A stretch of 15,408 nucleotides of DNA. Source: JBBSGA01 sp038254585 (lineage in GTDB: Bacteria; Chloroflexota; Chloroflexia; Chloroflexales; Kallotenuaceae). The notes below the pieces were generated by a model that saw only the letters and a list, made by a program, of their open reading frames with translations, was not told the DNA's origin and made no database searches. The first letter of the stretch is position 1. Every line of letters starts with the position of its first letter. Location of the stretch: contig JBBSGA010000131.1 of assembly GCA_038254585.1 (NCBI GenBank), forward strand, positions 1-15,408, in the 5' to 3' direction. Positions 6,788 to 13,953 of the stretch are shown one piece after another. The position numbers and the translations under genes are program-made.

Positions 6788-7987
6788 ATGATGAAGCTAG
6801 ATGCTCGTGACGCTGTGATCGTTGCTTCGGCGCGCACCCCGATCGGCAAGTTTGGCGGCTCGCTTGCCGCGATTCCTGCCCCGGAGCTAGGTGCGCACGC
6901 TATCCGTGCCACCGTCGAGCGCTCCGGCCTCGAAGGTGGGCGTGTCGACGAGGTGATCATGGGCAACGTGATCGGCGCGGGGCTCGGCCAGGCGCCTGCC
7001 AGGCAGGCAGCCCTCAAAGCCGGTCTGCCCGAAAGCGTAGGAGCCCTGACGATCAATAAAGTGTGCGGCTCAGGGCTCAAGGCGGTTATGCTTGCGGCCG
7101 GTCTGATCCGGGCCGGTGACGCCGATGTGATCGTCGCGGGCGGCATGGAGAACATGAGCGCGGCTCCATACCTGCTCCCGCAAGCCCGCTTCGGCTACCG
7201 GCTCGGCAGCGGCGAGCTCGTGGATGCGACCGTGCATGACGGCCTCTGGTGCGCCGTCGAATGCCACCACATGGGCATGTCCGCCGAGTGGATCGCTGCC
7301 GAGTACGGCATTACGCGTGAGGCCCAGGACGCCTTCGCTCTCCGCTCGCATCGGCGAGCATCCGCCGCGCAGGCCGAGGGGCGCTTCCGCCGCGAGATTG
7401 TGCCGCTGGAGATCCCGGGTAAGCACGGGCAGACGACCCGTTTCGAGACCGACGAGTCGATCCGCCATGACTCGGATGCCCGCCAGTTCGCGGGCCTCAA
7501 GCTCGCCTTCAAGCCTGACGGCGGAACCGTCACGGCCGGAAATGCGCCCGGAATCACCGATGGCGCTGCAGCCCTCCTGGTTACAAGCGCGCACGCGGCC
7601 GCGGATCTTGGGCTAGCCCCGATTGCGCGTGTTGCCGGTTATGCTCAAGCCGCCGTCCGGCCGCTGGCGCTCTTCGACGCGCCTCCGGCCGCGATTCGCC
7701 GCCTGCTCGAGAAGACGGGCACGACGCTCGACGATTACGACCTCTTCGAGATCAACGAAGCCTTCGCGGCCCAGATCCTCGCCAACGGTCAGGTGCTGGG
7801 CCTCGATTGGGACCGGGTCAACGTCAACGGTGGGGCGATCGCGCTGGGCCATCCGATCGGTGCCTCGGGGGCTCGCATACTCGTCACCTTGATCCACGCT
7901 CTGCAGGATCGCGGTGGGCGTCGCGGACTCGCCTCACTTTGTCTTGGCGGGGGGGAAGCGGTGGCCCTCTCCGTCGAGATGCTCTAG
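6788..7987 (+). CDS. acetyl-CoA C-acetyltransferase (thiolase)
   Basis: 399 residues, typical of thiolases (390-400). All catalytic elements are visible: nucleophile C93 in NKVCGSGLKAV (90-100), NEAFAAQ near residue 320, H355 in GGAIALGHPIGASGARI, and C385 in LCLGGGEAVAL. VIVASARTPIGKFGG (10-24) is the standard opening. It condenses two acetyl-CoA units or, in reverse, cleaves 3-ketoacyl-CoA; biosynthetic and degradative forms cannot be separated safely by eye. The ATG at 6788 has a strong AAAGGAGG at eight bases; the next codon is also ATG. The following gene encodes a 3-hydroxyacyl-CoA dehydrogenase-like SDR, which makes the substrate for thiolytic cleavage, so a beta-oxidation or isoleucine-catabolic role is likely. 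Confidence 0.95.
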   Translation: MMKLDARDAVIVASARTPIGKFGGSLAAIPAPELGAHAIRATVERSGLEGGRVDEVIMGNVIGAGLGQAPARQAALKAGLPESVGALTINKVCGSGLKAVMLAAGLIRAGDADVIVAGGMENMSAAPYLLPQARFGYRLGSGELVDATVHDGLWCAVECHHMGMSAEWIAAEYGITREAQDAFALRSHRRASAAQAEGRFRREIVPLEIPGKHGQTTRFETDESIRHDSDARQFAGLKLAFKPDGGTVTAGNAPGITDGAAALLVTSAHAAADLGLAPIARVAGYAQAAVRPLALFDAPPAAIRRLLEKTGTTLDDYDLFEINEAFAAQILANGQVLGLDWDRVNVNGGAIALGHPIGASGARILVTLIHALQDRGGRRGLASLCLGGGEAVALSVEML

Positions 7988-8056
7988 CCATGTGCACCAT
8001 GGAGACACGCAGAGTCGGCCGGCCAAAAGATGTGCTGAGCAGAGACCGGGGGCGGC

Positions 8057-8824
8057 ATGCGCATCGCAGGAAGTAGCGCTTTGATCACGGGTGGAGCCTC
8101 CGGCCTAGGGGCGGCGACGGCGCGGCGACTTGCACAGATGGGCGCGCGCATCGTCGTCGCCGATCTCAATCGCGAGGCAGGAGCGACGCTGGTGCGTGAG
8201 CTAGGCGAGGACGCCCGGTTTGTCGAGACCGATGTCGCCGACGAGATATCAATGCTTGAGGCGGTTGAGACGGTGGGAGCAGGCAATAATGGCCTGCATA
8301 TTCTGGTCTGCTGTGCCGGCATCGCCACGGCTGAAAAAGTGCTTGGCAAAGAGGGGCTGCTCGACCTGAAGCGCTTTAGGCGCGTGATCGACGTCAACCT
8401 CGTGGGTACGTTCAACGCGCTTCGGCTTGTCGCCGAGCGGATGGCACGTAACGAGCCCAATCAGGAAGGCGAGCGAGGCGTAATCATCACGACGGCCTCC
8501 GTCGCAGCCTTTGAGGGCCAGATCGGCCAGGCGGCCTACAGTGCCTCGAAAGCCGGCATCGCCGGGATGACGCTGCCCATCGCTCGTGAGCTCGCACGCT
8601 TCGGCATCCGCGTCGTGAGTATCGCGCCCGGCATCTTCGATACGCCTCTGCTCGCCGCCCTGCCGGAGCCTGCGCGGCTCTCCCTTGGCCGGCAGGTGCC
8701 ATTTCCGTCACGGTTGGGTAGGCCCGACGAATTCGCCGCGCTTGTGCAGCATATCGTCGAGAACCCTATGCTCAACGGTGAAACGATCAGGCTCGACGGA
8801 GCGATCCGCATGGCGCCGCGCTAA
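8057..8824 (+). CDS. SDR family 3-hydroxyacyl-CoA dehydrogenase, type II (HSD17B10-like)
   Basis: 255 residues, classical SDR length. The cofactor loop TGGASGLG (11-18) and D36 at the end of the second strand point to NAD(H). The catalytic set is N114, S148, Y161 and K165 (YSASK). Beyond the general SDR fold, TASVAAFEGQIGQAAYSASK (146-165), MTLPIARELA (171-180), QVPFPSRLGRPDEFA and the C-terminal NGETIRLDGAIRM follow the mitochondrial HSD17B10 (type II HADH) pattern closely. That family oxidises 3-hydroxyacyl-CoA or 2-methyl-3-hydroxybutyryl-CoA to the keto form. It sits 69 bases after the thiolase, which would act on that product. The ribosome site before the ATG is a poor GGGGGC-type match. 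Substrate choice is inferred from family. Confidence 0.92.
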   Translation: MRIAGSSALITGGASGLGAATARRLAQMGARIVVADLNREAGATLVRELGEDARFVETDVADEISMLEAVETVGAGNNGLHILVCCAGIATAEKVLGKEGLLDLKRFRRVIDVNLVGTFNALRLVAERMARNEPNQEGERGVIITTASVAAFEGQIGQAAYSASKAGIAGMTLPIARELARFGIRVVSIAPGIFDTPLLAALPEPARLSLGRQVPFPSRLGRPDEFAALVQHIVENPMLNGETIRLDGAIRMAPR

Positions 8825-8859
8825 TCGGCCGCTAGTCGTATAAAGGATCAAGAAATACG

Positions 8860-9415
8860 ATGGCCCATGCAGCCCAGCAACCTGCCGACGGTACCGCCAC
8901 TCCCGACCTCGCCGCGTATGGCGTCGAGTCGCTGTGGCTGAAGGAAACTCCTGCGAAGCAGCGGCTGCTCGTCGCCTATGCCCATCCCGACGACGAGAGC
9001 TTCGGCAACGCCGGCACCATCCTGCGCTATACCTCGGCCGGCGTTGCCGTCCACTGCGCCTGCGCGACGCGCGGCGAGTCCGGGACGGTCGAGCCCGAGT
9101 TTCTGCAGAGCTACCCGGACGTCGCCGCGTTGCATACCGCAGAGCTCGAATGTGCCGCTCGGACTCTCGGACTCTCGGCCGTGCATCTTCTCGGTTACCG
9201 CGACTCGGGCATGCAGGGGTCGGAGGATAACCTTAACCCGGCCGCCCTCTACCAGGCTCCGCTTCGGGGGCATGGGATCGGTCCGGAATCTTCCCCGATC
9301 GATCCGCCATCTCTTCAACCGCGCTGAGCAGTTCACGCGCGTGGTTCCGCCGTGGGACGGAGCGCGGGCCCAGGAGCGGGACCTCTTCGCCGGGATTGAC
9401 TCGACCAGATCCTAG
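8860..9415 (+). pseudogene. PIG-L/LmbE-like deacetylase, internally deleted and frame-shifted
   Basis: The frame from ATG 8860 encodes a convincing PIG-L N-terminus: LLVAYAHPDDESFG (36-49) carries the first metal-binding motif, followed by VHCACATRGESGTV (64-77) and LLGYRDSGMQGSEDN (110-124). After about residue 134 (9261) similarity stops, and the frame ends at 9327 as a 155-residue product. In the next frame, from about 9290 to the stop at 9413-9415, LPRSIRHLF, FTRVVPP and ERDLFAGI match the usual C-terminal end of these proteins. The middle section, with the second histidine metal ligand motif (HPDH-type), is absent; by comparison with usual lengths of 250-300 residues, roughly 100 residues are missing. 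The family deacetylates GlcNAc conjugates or thiol cofactors. The product is probably inactive. An assembly deletion is the main alternative. It overlaps the convergent flavoprotein gene by four bases. Confidence 0.8.
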
Positions 9416-10449
9416 CCGGCAGCCCAGCCGCTGCGCATCAGATAGGTCTGTATGATGCGATCGATCACCGCCGGTGGAGAGCAGAGCCGTCCGGCCAGCG
9501 CGATCAGCCGATCCGGTGTATAGGCCACGGCCTTTTGCATATTGAGCAGGTAGCTGTGGAATCGCTCGGTCTGGCGCACATGCTTGGCATGGTGTGCGCG
9601 CGCCTCCGCCGCGCTGAGGCTACCACCAAGCGCGGCGGCGATGGTACGACCGCACGCGATGCCGTCGACGATCGCGGTCCGGATACCCTCGCCGGTCACA
9701 GGCAGGCAGCGGCCGGTCGCGTCGCCCACGACAAAAACGTTGCCTCGCAGCGCCGCCCGCCGCTGGATCGCCAGGACCCCCCCGTGGGTCGGCCCGGGCT
9801 GCAAACCCCAGCGTTCCACGAACCGCGCAAGCTCCGGCCCCAGGCGCGCTCCCTTCTCGAAGCTACACACCCCGAAGCGGATGTTGGGGCCGCAGGGAAA
9901 GACCCAGGCGTAGCCGCTGCGCACGATCTCCTTCTCCCAGTAGAAGTGCAGCCCTGGGTCGACGTCGAGCGCCACATCCAGCTCCGTTTCGATGCCATAG
10001 CCAACCTCGGAGCTTCGATCCTCCCGTGGGCCGTTCGTCTTCTTGCGCGACCGCCAGCCCGTCGCGTCTACCACGAACCGGGCAGTCGCTGCGCCCGCGC
10101 TCGTCTCCACCCGGCTATCCTCGACGCTTGTCGCGCGCGCGGTCCATACCTCGGCGTTCGTCTTGGCCAGCATCGCCCGGCAAAATCCCTCGTAGTCGAA
10201 GGTGACATACGGCACGCGCAGCGGAAAGCGTACGCTGCGGCCGCCGGAGTGCATCACGATTGTGTCGTGCACCTCCAGAACCGAGTCCTCCGCGCCGACA
10301 GCTCGCGCAGTCGCCAGCGGCGTCCCACAGGCTGACATCTGGTGTGCGCCGATCGGGTATTGGTCCACGACCAGGACCTTGTAATCGCGCAGCTGCATCG
10401 CCGCGGCCAGGCCGGCGAAACTGCCGCCGACGATCACGGCATCGTACAT
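9412..10449 (-). CDS. FAD-dependent oxidoreductase of the geranylgeranyl reductase family
   Basis: 345 residues. The N-terminal dinucleotide motif AVIVGGSFAGLAAA (4-17) is followed by ACGTPL (40-45), which resembles the CG loop of the family. VVDATGW (127-132), GYAWVFPCG (179-187) and VVGDATGRCLPVTGEGI (240-256) are hallmarks of GGR/digeranylgeranylglycerophospholipid reductase-type flavoproteins; the last binds FAD. Such enzymes reduce double bonds of isoprenoid chains in lipids, quinones or pigments, but the group also contains halogenase-like and uncharacterised members. There is no signal peptide. ATG 10449 has GGAGGAG immediately upstream, a strong and closely spaced ribosome site. It lies 86 bases downstream of the membrane-protein gene on the same strand, so the two may be co-transcribed. 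Its 3' end overlaps the damaged PIG-L gene by four bases. Confidence 0.88.
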   Translation of the reverse strand: MYDAVIVGGSFAGLAAAMQLRDYKVLVVDQYPIGAHQMSACGTPLATARAVGAEDSVLEVHDTIVMHSGGRSVRFPLRVPYVTFDYEGFCRAMLAKTNAEVWTARATSVEDSRVETSAGAATARFVVDATGWRSRKKTNGPREDRSSEVGYGIETELDVALDVDPGLHFYWEKEIVRSGYAWVFPCGPNIRFGVCSFEKGARLGPELARFVERWGLQPGPTHGGVLAIQRRAALRGNVFVVGDATGRCLPVTGEGIRTAIVDGIACGRTIAAALGGSLSAAEARAHHAKHVRQTERFHSYLLNMQKAVAYTPDRLIALAGRLCSPPAVIDRIIQTYLMRSGWAAG

Positions 10450-10535
10450 AGCTCCTCCATTCCGGGATGCTCCGACAGCAGTTACCCTCTCCTGCGCTCA
10501 ACGTGATCGCCGTTTCCGATCGAGTCTACCCGAGT

Positions 10536-11375
10536 TCAGCCCTTCCCGCGACGTGCATCCAAGCTAACGTGGAGGGTGCAAAAGACTGCGAGGGTGAGGG
10601 CGATTGCACCGACGAAGAGCCACGTCAGCGGATTCGTGCGGTCAAAATTATCCCACGCCCGGAAGACGCCGACAAGGATCAGCGCCAGGCCGATCGCGGC
10701 GCTCTGTATCGGGATCCGCGATGCACTCCAGCGTGCGTCGCTTGCGAAGCCAAGTCCAGTTACGCCGGGAAGCGCGAACCAGCCGCCAATGACCTGTGCC
10801 GTCAGGGGCGTAAGCTTCCACGGCCAGATGCTGATGGCGAAGCCGGGCGCGAGGAACATGAGCAGGCTGACGCCGAGGTTGGCGACGCTCACTAGGCCGA
10901 TGGCCCAGCGCACGCGCGCCGGCACGATCACGTCGCCCGTCTCCGGCGTGCCAGGATCGGCTGCCCGGTTGCGAAACCAGAGTGCAGGAACCAGGAACGG
11001 AGTGATCGCATACAGCGCGACCCACGTCACAAACGCTACGTGGCCGTGATGGAAGCGATCCCAATGCAGGACCGTCGCGAGTGCCCTGAAGATCGTAAAC
11101 GTCGTGACCGGTAGGAAGCCGAGCCCGACACGATGCCAGCACGTCGCGGTGAGGACGCGAGCGAAGAAGTAGGCACCGGCGATGTATCCCGCTCCCATGA
11201 TCAGCGGTGTCATCCGCGGCTTGATCGTCCAGGCAAAGAGTCGCTCGGTGTCGTCGGGCAAAAGATAGAGGATCACGAACGCTGCGAGCAGGAACGGCAC
11301 GATCACGGTCGCGATCCAGTGGGTTGCCCCAAAGATCCGGTCGTCCCGCACCTTACTATAGCGGCTAACTGCCAC
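10536..11375 (-). CDS. polytopic membrane protein, function unknown
   Basis: 279 residues from the GTG at 11375. About seven or eight hydrophobic helices are visible, near residues 18-39, 57-78, 84-102, 112-134, 156-178, 193-212, 222-240 and 250-270, so it should reside in the cytoplasmic membrane. A conserved-looking cluster LHWDRFHHGHVAFVTW (103-118) carries four histidines and could bind metal or haem, but this is speculation. I do not recognise the family. The frame extends upstream to a TTG at 11426, but AAAGGAG (11386-11380) four bases before the GTG strongly supports the shorter form. It precedes the GGR-like flavoprotein by 86 bases and follows dnaN by 227 bases, all on the minus strand. 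Confidence 0.78.
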   Translation of the reverse strand: MAVSRYSKVRDDRIFGATHWIATVIVPFLLAAFVILYLLPDDTERLFAWTIKPRMTPLIMGAGYIAGAYFFARVLTATCWHRVGLGFLPVTTFTIFRALATVLHWDRFHHGHVAFVTWVALYAITPFLVPALWFRNRAADPGTPETGDVIVPARVRWAIGLVSVANLGVSLLMFLAPGFAISIWPWKLTPLTAQVIGGWFALPGVTGLGFASDARWSASRIPIQSAAIGLALILVGVFRAWDNFDRTNPLTWLFVGAIALTLAVFCTLHVSLDARRGKG

Positions 11376-11602
11376 GCGGCTCCTTTGCAGATGGTTCGCC
11401 GAGAAGCTTAGCTTTGCTGTGACCAATGCCTAGATGAAGCCGCCGTGCCCGTATGCGTCGCGGCCCGGCACTGTATCCACGGTTGAGATCGTGCGGAATG
11501 GGGGTAAGATTGAATAGCCGAATTGTAGCATACAAGGAGGGAAGAGTGCCTTGCCGCCTCTCCCTCGCCCTGGTTGCTGCTACCGCCTGGCGGCCCGCTC
11601 CC

Positions 11603-12736
11603 TTAGCGGACCGTCATCGGCATCACGATATGGATATAGCCTTCCTGCCCGACCGGTCGGAAGACGCCAGGCGAGGCCGGGGTCTGCGTCTCGAGCGCAA
11701 CCTGCGGTGTAGGCATGGCGTTGAGCGCTTCCTGGAGGTACTTGACGTTCAGGGCGATCTGGCCGCCTTCGCCAGCGATCTGGCCCTCGATCTCGGACTT
11801 ATTGTCGCCGACCTCCGCGGCGTTAGCCGAGAGGGTCATGCGGCCCGGTCCCCACTCGGCGCCAGATTCGATCGTGAGCTTGGCGATATTTGCGCTGCCT
11901 GTTGCGAAGACCGAAGCCTGGCGCGTGGACTGGAGGAAGGCGCTGCGATCCAACACCGAGCGCGTCGCATACTGCTTGGGAATAATGCGCTCGTAGTCCG
12001 GGAACTTCCCGTCGATCAGCCGGCTGACGAGATCGACGTTGTCGCAATGGAAGAGGATCTGGCCGCCCGACGGTGTGACAGTAATCTCGACCGGATTCTC
12101 CGTATCCCCGATGATACGTGCCAGCTCGGTCAGAGCACGGACGGGCACGATCACCTCTTGTGCTGCCTGAACCGGCTCTGGCAGATCGAGCGTGCGCACC
12201 GAGAGACGGAAGCCGTCGGTTGCCGCGAAGATAGCCTTGTCGCCCTGGAGGCGCATCAGCACCCCTGCCAGCACCGGCCGCGTGTCGTCGCTCGCCGCGG
12301 CAAACGCGACCTGGTTGATCGCGTCGCGCAGCACGTCCGGCGCGATGGTGAAGGTCGGCTGCTCGGCCTGCACGACCGGGATCGTCGGGAACTCCCCCGC
12401 CTCGATGCCTTTGATATTCGCCTCCGAGCGCGCGCAATCCAGATGGATCGTCTGCGTGCGCTCGTCGAGCGACAGCTTGATCGTGTCGTTCGGCAAATTG
12501 CCGATGAAATCGGAGAGCAGCCGCGCCGGCACAGTCACTGCGCCCGGCTCCTCGATCTTGGCGCCGAGCCAGCAGGTAATACCGACCTCGAGATTCGTCG
12601 CCTGGAGCCGCAGTCGGCCGCCTTCTGTGCTGAGCAGAATGTTCGAAAGGACCGGCAGTGTGCTCTTCGTCGGCACCGCGTGGCTCACGAGAGCGATGCC
12701 ACGCTTGAGATTCTCTTGCAAACACGAAAGCTTCAT
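11603..12736 (-). CDS. dnaN: DNA polymerase III subunit beta (sliding clamp)
   Basis: 377 residues, close to the usual 366-380. The homodimeric clamp encircles DNA and tethers the replicative polymerase and repair partners. Signatures are VPTKSTLPVLSNILL (21-35) in domain I, SDDTRPVLAGVL (149-160) and FAATDGFRLSV (170-180) in domain II, SRLIDGKFPDYERIIP (238-253) at the domain II/III junction, and the C-terminal IHIVMPM (368-374) that lines the partner-binding cleft. The ATG at 12736 has AAGGAG about twelve bases upstream, rather distant but usable. The minus frame remains open upstream to 14080 across tsaD, which is an antisense artefact. The gene is not flanked by dnaA or recF and instead diverges from tsaD across a 123-base gap. 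Confidence 0.97.
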   Translation of the reverse strand: MKLSCLQENLKRGIALVSHAVPTKSTLPVLSNILLSTEGGRLRLQATNLEVGITCWLGAKIEEPGAVTVPARLLSDFIGNLPNDTIKLSLDERTQTIHLDCARSEANIKGIEAGEFPTIPVVQAEQPTFTIAPDVLRDAINQVAFAAASDDTRPVLAGVLMRLQGDKAIFAATDGFRLSVRTLDLPEPVQAAQEVIVPVRALTELARIIGDTENPVEITVTPSGGQILFHCDNVDLVSRLIDGKFPDYERIIPKQYATRSVLDRSAFLQSTRQASVFATGSANIAKLTIESGAEWGPGRMTLSANAAEVGDNKSEIEGQIAGEGGQIALNVKYLQEALNAMPTPQVALETQTPASPGVFRPVGQEGYIHIVMPMTVR

Positions 12737-12803
12737 ACCGGCGCTGCGCTCCTTGTCATTTCTCGGCAAATGTACTCGTGGGTGCCTATATCGAAGTCTC
12801 TTT

Positions 12804-12812
12804 ATTATAACA
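12804..12812 (-). promoter_or_regulatory. extended -10 promoter of dnaN
   Basis: On the minus strand the sequence TGTTATAAT contains a perfect TATAAT (12809-12804) preceded by the TGn extension. No good -35 hexamer is found at 16-18 bases, which extended -10 promoters tolerate. The predicted leader before the dnaN ATG is about 60 bases. Confidence 0.55.
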
Positions 12813-12847
12813 TGGCGCCCGATTCCACTTCGCGCCTGTCGCGGTGT

Positions 12848-12853
12848 TACAAT
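12848..12853 (+). promoter_or_regulatory. -10-like element at the tsaD start
   Basis: TACAAT matches five of six consensus positions and ends six bases before the tsaD ATG at 12860. If used, transcription would begin at or next to the start codon. The upstream -35 candidate TTCCAC (12824-12829) is weak, with an 18-base spacer. No Shine-Dalgarno sequence precedes the ATG. Confidence 0.35.
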
Positions 12854-12859
12854 GCCCGT

Positions 12860-13909
12860 ATGAGCGACCACCCACCGAGGTTTACGATTCTCGCGCTCGA
12901 AACGTCCTGCGACGAGACCGCGGCCGCGGTTATTCGCGACGGGCGGACAATCGTCTCGAATGAGGTGGCGTCGCAGATGCACCTTCACGAGCGCTACGGC
13001 GGCGTCGTTCCAGAGGTCGCGTCGCGAGAGCATATCCTGAGCATGGCCCCGGTGATCGAGGCCGCGCTCGCGCCGCTCGAGGATAGTTGGGATGCCGTGA
13101 GCGCCGTCGCCTGTACGTATGGCCCTGGACTCGCGGGAGCACTCCTGACCGGTGTTAACGTGGCCAAGGGGCTTGCCTGGGCGCACGACCTTCCGCTGGT
13201 CGCCGTCAACCATCTCGAAGCGCATGTCTACGCGAACTGGCTTGTGGCCGCCGGAACGAGCCCCGCGGATCACGTCGATCCGCCATTCCCGCTCGTCTGC
13301 TTGATCGTCTCGGGCGGCCACACCGTGCTGGTCTTGCTGCGCGGCCACGGCGATTACCAGCTCCTGGGCCAGACGCGCGACGATGCGGCCGGCGAGGCGT
13401 TCGATAAGGCGGCCCGCATTATGGGCCTGGGCTATCCCGGCGGCCCACGGATGGAGCGCCTGGCTCGGGGAGTCGACGCCGCGGGTGTGCGCGTGCCGCG
13501 CGCCTGGCTCGGCGACAGCTACGACTTCTCGTTCAGTGGCGTCAAGACGCATGTCCTGCATGCGATGGCCGAGCACGCCTCGGCGGGTGCGGACGATCCC
13601 TATACCGCCCGGCTGGCGGCCGCGTTTCAGGAGGCGGTCGTGGACGTGCTCGTCTCCAAAACCGTCCGTGCGGCCGAGGAGTACGGAGCGCGCTGTGTTC
13701 TCCTGGCCGGCGGCGTGGCGGCTAATGGTGCCCTGCGCGACGCGCTGATCGAGCGCTCGCCCGTGCCCGTGCACTACCCTCCGATCCGCCTTTGTACCGA
13801 CAACGCCGCGATGGTTGGCGCCGCGGCGTATTTTCGCTACCGGCAGGGCCTCCAGCATGACTGGTCGCTCAGCGTCAAGCCCAACCTTAAGCTTATCCCG
13901 TCCGGTTGA
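12860..13909 (+). CDS. tsaD: tRNA N6-threonylcarbamoyladenosine (t6A) transferase subunit TsaD
   Basis: 349 residues, of normal length for the Kae1/TsaD/YgjD family. It transfers the threonylcarbamoyl group to A37 of ANN-decoding tRNAs, together with TsaB and TsaE. The ASKHA-fold landmarks are present: ALETSCDETAAAV (12-24), the metal ligands H118 and H122 in NHLEAHVYANW, IVSGGHT (149-155), GEAFDKAARIMGLGYPGGP (178-196), FSFSGVKTHVL, LLAGGVAANGALRDAL and CTDNAAMVGAAAYF near the C-terminus. TsaB, TsaE and TsaC genes are not in the window. The ATG at 12860 fits the family's start; no ribosome site is seen before it, so it may be leaderless. The same frame is open upstream to 11453 across dnaN, which is antisense and not part of this gene. 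The LarA-like gene follows after 44 bases. Confidence 0.97.
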   Translation: MSDHPPRFTILALETSCDETAAAVIRDGRTIVSNEVASQMHLHERYGGVVPEVASREHILSMAPVIEAALAPLEDSWDAVSAVACTYGPGLAGALLTGVNVAKGLAWAHDLPLVAVNHLEAHVYANWLVAAGTSPADHVDPPFPLVCLIVSGGHTVLVLLRGHGDYQLLGQTRDDAAGEAFDKAARIMGLGYPGGPRMERLARGVDAAGVRVPRAWLGDSYDFSFSGVKTHVLHAMAEHASAGADDPYTARLAAAFQEAVVDVLVSKTVRAAEEYGARCVLLAGGVAANGALRDALIERSPVPVHYPPIRLCTDNAAMVGAAAYFRYRQGLQHDWSLSVKPNLKLIPSG

Positions 13910-13953
13910 TCGAACCGCCTCGGCGCCCGATCGGCCCACGGGAAGGGAAGGCC

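Noticed and set aside
7990..8076. 28-codon frame between the thiolase and the SDR
   Set aside because: Highly basic product with no ribosome site, overlapping the SDR start; likely chance.
11470..11478. DnaA box-like sequence near dnaN suggesting an origin
   Set aside because: A single 7/9 match without further boxes or an AT-rich unwinding region is not evidence for oriC.
11583..11593. CCGCC-T-GGCGG hairpin downstream of dnaN as a terminator
   Set aside because: Very short, with no following T-run on the minus strand; such palindromes are common in GC-rich DNA.
11453..12859. Long plus-strand open frame antisense to dnaN and continuous with tsaD
   Set aside because: TsaD similarity begins exactly at the ATG at 12860; the upstream part has no recognisable domain, is Arg/His/Asp-rich as expected for a GC-rich antisense frame, and lies fully opposite a clear dnaN. 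The start signals near 11546 are kept as a finding only.
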